A stretch of DNA of 64,000 nt from Lachnospiraceae bacterium (GTDB lineage: Bacteria > Bacillota > Clostridia > Lachnospirales > Lachnospiraceae): NCBI GenBank assembly GCA_029071325.1, contig JAIEAP010000042.1, positions 62,001 through 126,000 of the forward strand. The letters are read 5' to 3'. Made by a program: the position numbers and the translations under genes. Positions 10,412 to 19,529 of the stretch are shown one piece after another (positions within the stretch are counted from its first letter, which is position 1; the number at the start of each line of letters is the position of its first letter). Under the pieces are notes generated by a model. That model ran no database searches. It was not told where the DNA came from and saw only the letters and a program-made list of their open reading frames with translations.

Positions 10412-10758
10412 GAGGCAGAAGGATTCCTTTCTGAAAACATAATGTCATAGGCAGACATGAACTGGAGCATATTAAGCAGAGATTCGATGTTTTCCCGTTC
10501 TACATCACTGCATTGTTCGCACAGGTCCGTCATCATCTGGTACATGCGCTCCTGGGGGGAGTCGGCAGACACAGACTGGATGACCATGGAATTCTGAGAG
10601 AACATCTGAGCGGTTTTCTGCAGTTCCAGATATTTTACCAGCAGTGCAAAGGGCCGCTGCCTGCTGGGATTCAGATATGGAATCATAGTTTTCATCATCT
10701 GGAGATTATGGCTTTGCACCTGTGTATCAAAAAGGGTTGGTTTAAATTCGGTATCCAT
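10408..10758 (-). CDS. Uncharacterised 116-aa helical protein
   Basis: Translationally coupled with the 95-aa ORF; no recognised domain. Confidence 0.65.
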   Translation of the reverse strand: MDTEFKPTLFDTQVQSHNLQMMKTMIPYLNPSRQRPFALLVKYLELQKTAQMFSQNSMVIQSVSADSPQERMYQMMTDLCEQCSDVERENIESLLNMLQFMSAYDIMFSERNPSAS

Positions 10759-10860
10759 AGACGAATCAAAGTCCTTTTTCTTTTAACCTATGTCGGCGGA
10801 ATGGAAAATATAACTTATCCTGCATATACTATGATTGAATCATAAAAACAGGTGAGTAAA

Positions 10861-11022
10861 ATGGGAAAATTGATCATAGAGGGCAATCAGGTTTATGAAT
10901 TGGATGAACAGTGCCTGAAAAATAAGGCTGAGGAGAAGAAAAAGCAATCTCCGGATGAAGTGCAGACAAGGGGAAACGGCAGAATGTCACCGTCCATGCA
11001 GACGCGCAGGGGTGGAAGGTAA
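10861..11022 (+). CDS. Putative 53-aa basic/charged small protein (absent from ORF track)
   Basis: ATG with aggtgagt upstream; MGKLIIEGNQVYELDEQCLKNKAEEKKKQSPDEVQTRGNGRMSPSMQTRRGGR*, followed by an intrinsic terminator. Confidence 0.5.
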   Translation: MGKLIIEGNQVYELDEQCLKNKAEEKKKQSPDEVQTRGNGRMSPSMQTRRGGR

Positions 11023-11070
11023 CGTCGGAGAATTGTGCGTTGAAAACTGCCACGGGATGTTGTATGATAA

Positions 11071-11103
11071 GAACAGGAGAGGAGGAAGCTCCTGTTCGTT
11101 TTT
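11071..11103 (+). terminator. Intrinsic terminator between the 53-aa ORF and the GGDEF gene
   Basis: gaacaggag-aggaggaag-ctcctgttc followed by gttttt. Confidence 0.7.
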
Positions 11104-12219
11104 GTGCAGAAGGTGAAGGAGTATATGAAAAGCAAGGGAATAAAGGCATTTGTTGATTTTATAGGCAAAGATATCGGTGGAGAGCATGAGTTTCAGAAGA
11201 TTACGGTAATTATCCGCATCATACTGATATCTTTGATGGTGTATTTTACGGCAAACATGATTGTCTGTGATGTCACGTTTACAACTCCATATATTTTGTT
11301 ATTTTACGGTGTTTTTTTACTGAGTTTTGTCGGAATATTCTTTTTGTCTTACCATTGCGTGACGCATGTTGTTCTGTGGTGCTTTAATCTCAGCACTATG
11401 ATCTGGCTGGTGGCAATCGTGCAGTTCTTCGGATGGAATATCGGTGTGCAGCATTTTCTTATGCCGCTTGTCATGCTGTATTTTTTTGCCATCGAAAAGC
11501 ACTATGTGCGTAAGGTGCTGTATGCGGTTTTTATAACTTTCTGCCGTATTCTGCTGTTTTTTATATACAATAAGAAAACGCCGGTCTGGCAGCTGTCGGG
11601 AGGAGAAGAGAATATCCTGCAGATTCTGAATACGATCACGATTTTCTGGTGTATTTCGGTCATTGCATATATCTGCAGCAGAAATAGTCAGGAGATGGAG
11701 GAAAAACTGATAGAATATAACAGTCAACTGCAAAGTCAGGTCAATACTGATACGCTTACGGGGCTTTTCAGCAGAAGGAAGGCTCTGGAATATATGGATT
11801 GGATCGTTACGGAGTCCAAGTGGAAAAACTGCTTTTGTCTGTGTATCTGCGATATTGACCATTTTAAAAATGTCAATGACACATATGGGCACGATATGGG
11901 AGACGAGGTATTGAAAGCGGTTGCCGGCGTTCTGGAGGCAGAGGTGTACGGAAGCAATCTGGCGGCGCGCTGGGGAGGAGAGGAATTCCTTCTGCTGTTT
12001 CCGGGACACGGCGGCAGCGAGGTATATGACCGGCTGGAGCGGCTAAGAAAAAGAATAGGGGAAATGCGGGTGACGGTGGGAGATGCGGCGATCGGCGTCA
12101 CTATGACATTCGGATTGGCGGAATATAATGCACAGAATGGATTAAATGCCACCATTAAGGAGGCTGACCGGAAGCTCTATCAGGGTAAGAAAAGCGGAAG
12201 GAATACCGTGGTATTTTAA
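11104..12219 (+). CDS. Membrane diguanylate cyclase (GGDEF domain, GGEEF signature)
   Basis: Several N-terminal TM helices; DTLTGLFSRRKALEYMD; ICDIDHFKNVNDTYGHDMGDEVL; ARWGGEEFLLL. Start may be ATG 11125 rather than GTG 11104. Confidence 0.9.
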   Translation: MQKVKEYMKSKGIKAFVDFIGKDIGGEHEFQKITVIIRIILISLMVYFTANMIVCDVTFTTPYILLFYGVFLLSFVGIFFLSYHCVTHVVLWCFNLSTMIWLVAIVQFFGWNIGVQHFLMPLVMLYFFAIEKHYVRKVLYAVFITFCRILLFFIYNKKTPVWQLSGGEENILQILNTITIFWCISVIAYICSRNSQEMEEKLIEYNSQLQSQVNTDTLTGLFSRRKALEYMDWIVTESKWKNCFCLCICDIDHFKNVNDTYGHDMGDEVLKAVAGVLEAEVYGSNLAARWGGEEFLLLFPGHGGSEVYDRLERLRKRIGEMRVTVGDAAIGVTMTFGLAEYNAQNGLNATIKEADRKLYQGKKSGRNTVVF

Positions 12220-12251
12220 AAGGGCTGACTGCTTAAGCAGTCAGCCCTTTT
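12218..12251. terminator. Bidirectional intrinsic terminator
   Basis: aaaagggctgactgc-ttaa-gcagtcagccctttt. Confidence 0.9.
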
Positions 12252-12265
12252 GTTGCGGTTAAAAA

Positions 12266-12502
12266 TTAGCAGCCGCAGCCACAGCCATTGTTGTTGAAAC
12301 CAATGCCGTCACCGAATCCGCCGCAGAAGAAGAGCAACAGGATGATCCAGATGCAGCTGTTGTCGCCACAGCCGCCATTGTTGCCGAATAAACTACTGGT
12401 TCCGTTTCCACAGCAGCTGGAAAGCAGCAACAGAATCCAGATAATGGAACAGCATCCATTTCCCTCATTGCATCCACAGTTTGTAGCAGCTAAATCACTC
12501 AT
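12266..12502 (-). CDS. Small Cys/Gly-rich protein with two hydrophobic segments
   Basis: 78 aa, 12 Cys; CCSIIWILLLLSSCCGNG and SCIWIILLLFFCGGFGDG; good SD (ttggaggttcaaac-ATG on minus strand). Confidence 0.7.
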   Translation of the reverse strand: MSDLAATNCGCNEGNGCCSIIWILLLLSSCCGNGTSSLFGNNGGCGDNSCIWIILLLFFCGGFGDGIGFNNNGCGCGC

Positions 12503-12563
12503 GTTTGAACCTCCAATATTTATCTTACAGTGTATTGTATGGAGGAGGCTTATCCGTTGTTAC

Positions 12564-14339
12564 TTAATCATCAGATATTTTTTTAAGATGGGAAATATCA
12601 GGATGGACAGCCATGGAATAATTGGTATAATACACCACAAAACCTGGGACGGCGCCGTTTGGCTTTTTCACGTTCTTACGCTGGAGGTAGTCAATCTCCA
12701 CTTTGTCATTCTCCCGGCCGTTTGAGTAATATCCAGCAAGCTGAGCGGCTTCCTCAAATACCCGGTCCGGCAGTTCCTGCCCCTGTGTTTTTACTACTAC
12801 ATGGGAGCCGGGCATGCCTTTGGCGTGGAACCACCAGTCACCGCCGTCGGCAAATTTGAAGGTGAGCTCGTCATTTTGTGTATTGTTCTTGCCTACATAG
12901 ATATGAAATCCGTCCGAGGACAGATAGTGTAACGGCCTGCTTTTGACGGCCTGCTGTTTTTTCCCTGTATACTTTCGCTTGAGATATCCGGATTGCTCCA
13001 GCTCTGCCCGGATCTCCATGAGATCATTTTCGGATTCTGCGATGTGCAGGGCGGTGTCGATGGAGGACAGGTGGTCGAGCTCCTGTCTGGTGGATAACAG
13101 TTGTTCCTGAAGTGCATCACGGGTCCGTTTCAGCTTGTTGTAGCGTGCAAAATATTTCTGGGCGTTTTCCAGAGGGGTGCAGGTGCCGTCCAGAGGGATG
13201 GTCAGTTCCTGGTTATCGTAATAATTCAGTACGGTAACGGAAGAAGCGCCTTCCTCCACCTGGTAACCGTAGGTGTTGAGAAGTTCGCCGTATATGCGGT
13301 ATTTGTCCATTTTCCCGGTGTCCTTAAGCTGTTTCTCCTGAAGATCCAGCTTCTTGCGGCTGCGGTCCAGAAGATTGGAGACTATCTTGCGCAGATCGGC
13401 AGATTTCTGCCGGATGCGTGTATAGGCGCTGCGCTTGGCATAGAATTCCTCCAGAACGGCGGAGACGGAAGTATAGGAAACTGCCGTATAGCCATCGGGA
13501 GAAACAGCTTCCGCCGTGCCGGTCCCGTACTGGTGCAGGGGAATTGCAGAGAAATCTACCGGCACGTTTCCACGCAGTATCATTACAGGATGGAAATCTT
13601 CTTTCTTGATATCCTCCATGATCCATGAAAAATTGTGGTACAGGTGAAGAAGCTCATCCTGGTTTAATGCGGACACCGGCAGATCCGGGTCGATGGATGC
13701 CCGGCAGCAGATTTCAGCCGCCATTTGGCTGCTGATACCGGTATAGGAGTCAAAGATCGCCTTGCCGCAGCCGGCAGGGTGTGATGTGACGGAAGCAAAA
13801 AAGGACGCTTCATCCGCATCAAGGGGAGAGGTTTTCTGTCTTGTCTCCGGTATAAAGTATGCACGGCCGGGCAGAACTTCACGGATGGAGCTTACCTGGG
13901 CGGAGATATGCTTGATACTGTCGATGATGCGGTCCTTGTCGTCGCAGAATATGATGTTGCTGTATTTGCCCATCAGTTCAATGATCAGATGCTTTCTGCG
14001 AAGATCTCCAAGCTCATCTAAGTGTTCCACCTGGATGCGGATGACGCGTTCCAGTCCCGGCTGGGTAATGTCTACAATACGCCCGTTTGCGATATGCTTG
14101 CGCAGCACCATGCAGAAATTCGGTGCAGTCATGGGACTGGTGCGGTTGGTTACTGTAAGATATATATAGGGGAGTGAGGCACTGGCACTTAAGGCAAGCC
14201 TGCGCACTCCGTCACTTGTCTTGATAGTCAGGAGCAGTTCGTCTGATTCCGGCTGCGCAATTTTGCTGATGCGCCCCTGCAATATGGTCTGCCGCAGTTC
14301 ACTGACAAGTCCTGCGACCATGATTCCGTCAAATGCCAT
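12564..14339 (-). CDS. rqcH: NFACT/fibronectin-binding-like protein, Rqc2 homologue RqcH
   Basis: MAFDGIMVAGLVSELRQTILQGRISKIAQPESDELLLTI; DGFHIYVGKNNTQNDELTFKFADGGDWWFHAKGMPGSHVVVK. Confidence 0.95.
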   Translation of the reverse strand: MAFDGIMVAGLVSELRQTILQGRISKIAQPESDELLLTIKTSDGVRRLALSASASLPYIYLTVTNRTSPMTAPNFCMVLRKHIANGRIVDITQPGLERVIRIQVEHLDELGDLRRKHLIIELMGKYSNIIFCDDKDRIIDSIKHISAQVSSIREVLPGRAYFIPETRQKTSPLDADEASFFASVTSHPAGCGKAIFDSYTGISSQMAAEICCRASIDPDLPVSALNQDELLHLYHNFSWIMEDIKKEDFHPVMILRGNVPVDFSAIPLHQYGTGTAEAVSPDGYTAVSYTSVSAVLEEFYAKRSAYTRIRQKSADLRKIVSNLLDRSRKKLDLQEKQLKDTGKMDKYRIYGELLNTYGYQVEEGASSVTVLNYYDNQELTIPLDGTCTPLENAQKYFARYNKLKRTRDALQEQLLSTRQELDHLSSIDTALHIAESENDLMEIRAELEQSGYLKRKYTGKKQQAVKSRPLHYLSSDGFHIYVGKNNTQNDELTFKFADGGDWWFHAKGMPGSHVVVKTQGQELPDRVFEEAAQLAGYYSNGRENDKVEIDYLQRKNVKKPNGAVPGFVVYYTNYSMAVHPDISHLKKISDD

Positions 14340-14441
14340 GGCATAGATTCCTTTCTGTATGTTACTTAAGATGTAGTATTCCTACCAAGTATAATGAAAA
14401 AGCATAGAAAATACAAGCATTCCACTGCAGACCATGAAAAC

Positions 14442-14470
14442 TTGACTAATATAACAATTTCATCTATAAT
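14442..14470 (+). promoter_or_regulatory. Consensus-like sigma-A promoter of the yicC-remA-gmk-rpoZ cluster
   Basis: TTGACT-17 bp-TATAAT. Confidence 0.8.
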
Positions 14471-14498
14471 AAATGTATCTATGCGTTAGGAGGCTGCT

Positions 14499-15377
14499 AT
14501 GATCAATAGTATGACCGGCTTCGGAAGATGGGAAGTCGAGGAGGACAACCGGAGGATTACAGTCGAGATAAAGGCGGTCAATCACCGTTACCTCGATATC
14601 AACGTTCGTATGCCCAAAAAGCTGGGGCTTTTTGAAAATACGGTACGGACCCTGATGAAGGAGTACATGCAGCGCGGTAAGGTGGATGTATTCATTACAT
14701 ACGAGGACTGCAATGAGACGAAGATGTCCCTTGCATACAATGAATCCCTTGCAGCGGAGTATGTAAAATACATAACGCAGATGGCAGAGACTTTTCATCT
14801 GCCCGGCGACTTAAGCGCAGTTACCCTGTCCCGCTGTCCGGAGGTACTGACCATGCAGGAGCAGGACACGGATGAGAATGAACTGCTTGCAGTGCTGGAG
14901 AAAGCCCTGCGCAAGGCATGTGAAGGTTTTGTGGAGACAAGGGCAGACGAGGGGATGCGTCTTAAGGCAGATCTGATGGAGAAGCTTAAGAATATGCTTT
15001 CTTATGTGGACTTTATTGAGGAACGTTCTCCTGTTATGCTGCAGGAGTACCGCCAGCGCTTGGAAGAGAAAGTGAAGGAAATCCTGCAAGACACACAGAT
15101 GGATGAATCAAGAATTGCAACAGAAATTACGATTTTTGCGGATAAGGTCTGCGTTGACGAAGAGACTGTACGCCTGCGAAGCCATATCAAGGCAATGCAG
15201 GATGCGCTTTCGGAGGGCGGAAGCGTAGGGCGGAAACTGGATTTTATTGCCCAGGAGATGAACCGGGAAGCGAACACGATTCTGTCTAAGTCGGGTGATC
15301 TGGCAATCTCCGATACTGGAATCAATCTCAAGACGGATATCGAGAAAATCCGGGAACAGATTCAGAATATCGAATAG
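14499..15377 (+). CDS. YicC/YloC family endoribonuclease
   Basis: MINSMTGFGRWEVEEDNRRITVEIKAVNHRYLDINVRMP; QEMNREANTILSKSGD. Confidence 0.95.
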   Translation: MINSMTGFGRWEVEEDNRRITVEIKAVNHRYLDINVRMPKKLGLFENTVRTLMKEYMQRGKVDVFITYEDCNETKMSLAYNESLAAEYVKYITQMAETFHLPGDLSAVTLSRCPEVLTMQEQDTDENELLAVLEKALRKACEGFVETRADEGMRLKADLMEKLKNMLSYVDFIEERSPVMLQEYRQRLEEKVKEILQDTQMDESRIATEITIFADKVCVDEETVRLRSHIKAMQDALSEGGSVGRKLDFIAQEMNREANTILSKSGDLAISDTGINLKTDIEKIREQIQNIE

Positions 15378-15385
15378 GGGAAGAT

Positions 15386-15643
15386 ATGGCAGCTTTGATG
15401 AATGTAGGGTTTGGCAATGTGGTGAATACAGAGAAGATTGTTGCGATACTTCTGCCGGATTCGGCGCCGGCCAAGCGTATGATACAGCGTGCCAAGGAAA
15501 CAGAAAATATAATTGACGCTACTCAGGGCAGAAGGACACGGGCGGTCATTGTGATGGAGAACCGATATGTGGTATTGTCCGCATTGCAGCCGGATACGCT
15601 GACCGGACGGTTTCATGAGTTATATAAGGCGGCAGAGGAATAA
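15386..15643 (+). CDS. remA: RemA-like DUF370 regulator
   Basis: NVGFGNVVNTEKIVAILLPDSAPAKRMIQRAKETENIIDATQGRRTRAVIVMENRYVVLSAL. Confidence 0.93.
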   Translation: MAALMNVGFGNVVNTEKIVAILLPDSAPAKRMIQRAKETENIIDATQGRRTRAVIVMENRYVVLSALQPDTLTGRFHELYKAAEE

Positions 15644-15646
15644 GAC

Positions 15647-16282
15647 ATGGAAAATAAAGGAATATTATGTGTAGTGTCCGGCTTTTCCGGAGCCGGGAAG
15701 GGAACCGTGATGAAAGCGCTGCTGGAAAAATATCCCAGCCAATATGCGTTGTCTGTCTCGGCAACCACAAGAGCCCCCAGGGAAGGGGAAGAAGAAGGCG
15801 TTGCTTATTTCTTTAAGACGCAGGAGGAATTCCAGCGGATGATAGAGGAGGACGCTTTGATTGAATACGCCGGGTATGTGAACCACTATTACGGGACGCC
15901 CCGGGCATATGTGGAAAGCGAAATGGCCGCAGGACGAGACGTCATACTGGAAATTGAGATACAGGGAGCTCTGAAGGTGAAAGAGAAGTTCCCGGAGGCG
16001 GTGCTATTGTTTATCATGCCGCCTACGGCAGAGGAATTGAAACGCCGGCTGGTGGGCAGGGGGACCGAAGATATGGCCACCATTGAGGCGAGACTTGCAC
16101 GGGCATCCGAAGAAGCGGCAGGAATGGAACAATATGACTATATTGTGGTCAATGACAGGCTGGAAGCGTGTGTGGAGGAACTCCATCAGATCATGATAAG
16201 CGAGCATCACCGCACCGGCAGAAATATAGAAGAAATTCATAAAATCAGAGAAGAACTGAAGCGTTTTTCGAAAGGAGAATAA
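15647..16282 (+). CDS. gmk: Guanylate kinase
   Basis: VVSGFSGAGKGTVMKALLEKYPSQYALSVSATTRAPREGEEEGVAYFF. Confidence 0.97.
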   Translation: MENKGILCVVSGFSGAGKGTVMKALLEKYPSQYALSVSATTRAPREGEEEGVAYFFKTQEEFQRMIEEDALIEYAGYVNHYYGTPRAYVESEMAAGRDVILEIEIQGALKVKEKFPEAVLLFIMPPTAEELKRRLVGRGTEDMATIEARLARASEEAAGMEQYDYIVVNDRLEACVEELHQIMISEHHRTGRNIEEIHKIREELKRFSKGE

Positions 16283-16286
16283 AGCT

Positions 16287-16538
16287 ATGATACATCCATC
16301 TTATGTAGAGTTAATGAAGGTCGTAAATCACGATGTGGAGATTGGCGAGGAGCCGGTGGTCAACAGCCGTTACTCTATTGTGATCGCTACATCCAAGCGG
16401 GCAAGACAGCTGATCGCCGGAGATGAGGCGATGATTGACGGCACGGGCAAGAAGCCGCTTTCCATTGCGGTAGAGGAATTAAATGAGGGTAAGGTCAGAA
16501 TTGAAGGAGAAGACAGCTCACTGGAAGAGGATGAGTAA
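16287..16538 (+). CDS. rpoZ: DNA-directed RNA polymerase omega subunit
   Basis: SRYSIVIATSKRARQLIAGDEAMIDGTGKKPLSIAVEELNEGKV. Confidence 0.92.
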   Translation: MIHPSYVELMKVVNHDVEIGEEPVVNSRYSIVIATSKRARQLIAGDEAMIDGTGKKPLSIAVEELNEGKVRIEGEDSSLEEDE

Positions 16539-16545
16539 TTGACCG

Positions 16546-16575
16546 AGGTTGCCAACATAGTTGGTAACCTTTTTG
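16546..16575 (+). terminator. Intrinsic terminator after rpoZ
   Basis: aggttgccaac-ata-gttggtaaccttttt. Confidence 0.85.
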
Positions 16576-16615
16576 TCATAATAGTTACTATTTACACTGC
16601 GAAGCAGGAGGCGGT

Positions 16616-17938
16616 ATGAACATTTTTTTTGTCTCCCTGGGCTGCGATAAGAACCTGGTGGATTCTGAGTATATGTTGGGGATGATCCGGGACGCGGGAC
16701 ACAGTATCATAGATGATGAGTCCAAAGCAGATGTCATTGTGGTGAATACCTGCTGTTTTATCGGAGATGCCAAGGAGGAGAGTATCAACACCATTCTTGA
16801 GATGGCGGAATATAAGACAAGCGGCAGGGCCAGGGCGCTGATCGTGTCGGGATGTCTGGCACAGCGTTATAAGGAAGATATCGAGCGGGAGATTCCGGAG
16901 GTGGACGCCATTTTGGGCACCAATTCCTACGACAGTATTGTTACGGCAATCGATGAAGTGACATCGGGCAGACATTATACCAGCCACAATTCTCTGGAAG
17001 GGCTTCCTGCGTTACACACCAAGCGCTGCGTCACCACAGGCGGTCACTATGCACATTTGAAGATTGCAGAGGGATGTAATAAGCGGTGCAGTTACTGTAT
17101 CATTCCGTATATCAGGGGCAATTACAGAAGCGTTCCTATGGAGGAACTGATCGCTGCTGCAAGAGAGCTGGCGGCAGGCGGTGTGAAAGAGCTTATTCTG
17201 GTGGCACAGGAAACCACGCTGTACGGAATTGATCTCTATGGGAAAAAATCCTTAGGGAAGCTTCTGGATGCACTGAATGAGATACCGGGACTTTACTGGA
17301 TCCGCATTATGTATTGTTATCCGGAAGAAATCGATGATGAGCTCATTGATGCCATAAAACGCAATTCCAAGGTCTGCCATTATCTGGATATTCCGATCCA
17401 GCATGCCAATTCCGATGTGTTAAAAGGCATGAACCGCAGGACGAATAAAGAGGACCTGATCCGCATCATCCGACGTCTGCGGGAAGAGATACCGGATATC
17501 ACGCTTCGGACGACTCTGATCTGCGGATTTCCGGGAGAGACGCAGGAGCAGCACGAAGAATTGATGGCATTTGTCAATGAAATGGAATTTGACCGGTTGG
17601 GCGCGTTTGCATTTTCGCCGGAAGAGGGAACCAAAGCAGAACAAATGACGGATCAGATTCCGGAGGAGACGAAGGAACTTTGGAGACAGGAGGTCATGGA
17701 ACTGCAGGAGGAGATCATCTTCGAGAAAAACGAGACTCTGACCGGCAGAGAATTTTATGCCTTTATTGAAGGCAGGGTAGCGGATGAGGATGCCTATGTG
17801 GGCAGAACATACCGGGATGCTCCGGAGATTGACGGGTACATTTTTGTACATACCGATAGGGAACTGATGACGGGAGACTTTGTGAAGGTACGGGTCACAG
17901 GAGCATATGAATATGATTTAATAGGAGAATTAGCATGA
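16616..17938 (+). CDS. rimO: Ribosomal protein S12 methylthiotransferase
   Basis: VSLGCDKNLVDSEYMLG; radical SAM CNKRCSYCIIPYIRGNYRS; C-terminal TRAM. Confidence 0.97.
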   Translation: MNIFFVSLGCDKNLVDSEYMLGMIRDAGHSIIDDESKADVIVVNTCCFIGDAKEESINTILEMAEYKTSGRARALIVSGCLAQRYKEDIEREIPEVDAILGTNSYDSIVTAIDEVTSGRHYTSHNSLEGLPALHTKRCVTTGGHYAHLKIAEGCNKRCSYCIIPYIRGNYRSVPMEELIAAARELAAGGVKELILVAQETTLYGIDLYGKKSLGKLLDALNEIPGLYWIRIMYCYPEEIDDELIDAIKRNSKVCHYLDIPIQHANSDVLKGMNRRTNKEDLIRIIRRLREEIPDITLRTTLICGFPGETQEQHEELMAFVNEMEFDRLGAFAFSPEEGTKAEQMTDQIPEETKELWRQEVMELQEEIIFEKNETLTGREFYAFIEGRVADEDAYVGRTYRDAPEIDGYIFVHTDRELMTGDFVKVRVTGAYEYDLIGELA

Positions 17939-18474
17939 ATCTTCCAAACAGACTGACGATTTTAAGGGTGATATTAATTCCGTTTTTTGTATTATTCCTG
18001 CTGCTCCCCATTACGGAATACGATAACTATATTGCGGTGGGGATTTTTATTCTGGCAAGCCTTACTGACATGCTGGATGGCAAAATCGCCCGGAAATATA
18101 ATATGGTGACGAACTTCGGCAAGTTTATGGATCCTCTTGCGGATAAGCTGCTGGTGTGTTCAGCGATGATCTGTCTTGTTGAGACAGGGCAGCTTGCGGC
18201 ATGGATTGTAGTTATTATTATAAGCAGAGAGTTCATCATCAGCGGCTTCCGTCTGGTGGCGTCGGACAATGGCGTTGTGATTGCCGCCAGCTACTGGGGA
18301 AAGTTTAAGACCACGTTTCAGATGCTGATGGTCATTGCGCTCATCTTAAATATCGATCATGAATACTACCGGATATTCTGCGGGGTTCTGACATATGTGG
18401 CGCTGGCGCTGACGGTGATTTCTCTGGTGGATTATATCTGGAAAAACCGTACCGTGTTAAAGGAGCAGAAATGA
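17935..18474 (+). CDS. pgsA: CDP-diacylglycerol-glycerol-3-phosphate 3-phosphatidyltransferase
   Basis: MNLPNRLTILRVILIPFFVLF; DMLDGKIARKYNMVTNFGKFMDPLADKLL. Confidence 0.96.
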   Translation: MNLPNRLTILRVILIPFFVLFLLLPITEYDNYIAVGIFILASLTDMLDGKIARKYNMVTNFGKFMDPLADKLLVCSAMICLVETGQLAAWIVVIIISREFIISGFRLVASDNGVVIAASYWGKFKTTFQMLMVIALILNIDHEYYRIFCGVLTYVALALTVISLVDYIWKNRTVLKEQK

Positions 18475-18971
18475 CAGACAGACAACAGTTGCCTATCGAA
18501 GAATATGTGGTGGATATTTTAAAAAGAAATCATCTTCAGATTGCTACGGCAGAGTCCTGCACCGGAGGGCTTGTGGCTGCAACGCTGATCAATGCTGCCG
18601 GGGTGTCAAGTGTACTGGAGGAATCCTATGTCACTTATTCTGATGGAACGAAGATGAAGATCCTTGGCGTGTCGGAGGATACGCTGGCGCGCTATACTGC
18701 GGTCAGTGAGGAGACCGCCCGGCAGATGGTGTCCGGCGTCTGCCGCGTTGCAGGGACGGATGTGGGGATCTCTGTGACCGGTATTGCAGGACCGGACGGG
18801 GGCAGTGAGGAATTCCCGGTAGGACTGGTGTATATCGGCTGGAATATAAGAGGGCACATTACCGTGAGACGATATGAATTTCCGGGGGACAGACAGCAGG
18901 TACGTTTTGCTGCTGTAGAACAGGCGCTGTCCGTACTGCCGCAGCTTATGGAAGAAGAGGGATATCGATGA
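18471..18971 (+). CDS. CinA C-terminal family (nicotinamide-nucleotide amidase-like)
   Basis: ATAESCTGGLVAATLINAAGVSSVLEESYVTYSDGTK; VSVTGIAGPDGG pattern. Confidence 0.93.
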   Translation: MTDRQQLPIEEYVVDILKRNHLQIATAESCTGGLVAATLINAAGVSSVLEESYVTYSDGTKMKILGVSEDTLARYTAVSEETARQMVSGVCRVAGTDVGISVTGIAGPDGGSEEFPVGLVYIGWNIRGHITVRRYEFPGDRQQVRFAAVEQALSVLPQLMEEEGYR

Positions 18972-19522
18972 GGATCATAGCCGGAAAAGGAAGACGGCTT
19001 CCGTTAAAAACTGTAGCAGGAATGGATACAAGACCGACGACAGACCGGATCAAAGAGACACTGTTTAATATGCTGCAGCCGGGTATTCCGGGCTGTGTAT
19101 TTTTGGATCTATTTGCCGGCAGCGGACAGATCGGACTGGAGGCGGTAAGCCGGGGCGCAGATCAGGCGGTGTTCGTGGAGCAGAACCGGAAGGCGGCAGA
19201 ATGCATCCGGGATAATATTGCATTCACCAGGTTTGACGGACAGTGTACGCTGCTGGTGATGGATGTGTTGGCAGCGCTGCGGTCACTGGAAGGACGGCAG
19301 TATTTTGATATTGTGTTTATGGACCCGCCGTATCACAAGGATCTGGAGTTTTCTGTGCTGGAATACCTGGCGGCTTCCAGGCTGATCGACGAGGATTCCA
19401 TGATCGTGGTAGAGGCAGCGCTGGATACAGATATGAGCCGCGTGACCGGACTTGGCTATGCCATAGAGAAAGTGAAACAGTACAAGACAAACCAGCATGT
19501 GTTTTTAACCAGAAAGGGCTGA
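18968..19522 (+). CDS. rsmD: 16S rRNA (guanine966-N2)-methyltransferase
   Basis: [15 protein letters not shown]...[42 protein letters not shown]. Confidence 0.96.
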   Translation: MRIIAGKGRRLPLKTVAGMDTRPTTDRIKETLFNMLQPGIPGCVFLDLFAGSGQIGLEAVSRGADQAVFVEQNRKAAECIRDNIAFTRFDGQCTLLVMDVLAALRSLEGRQYFDIVFMDPPYHKDLEFSVLEYLAASRLIDEDSMIVVEAALDTDMSRVTGLGYAIEKVKQYKTNQHVFLTRKG

Positions 19523-19529
19523 TAGGATA

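Noticed and set aside
12259-12477. Alternative-frame minus-strand ORF overlapping the Cys-rich gene
   Set aside because: Low-complexity Ala/Val/Ser translation of the same repetitive DNA; the 12266-12502 frame has the SD and sensible composition.
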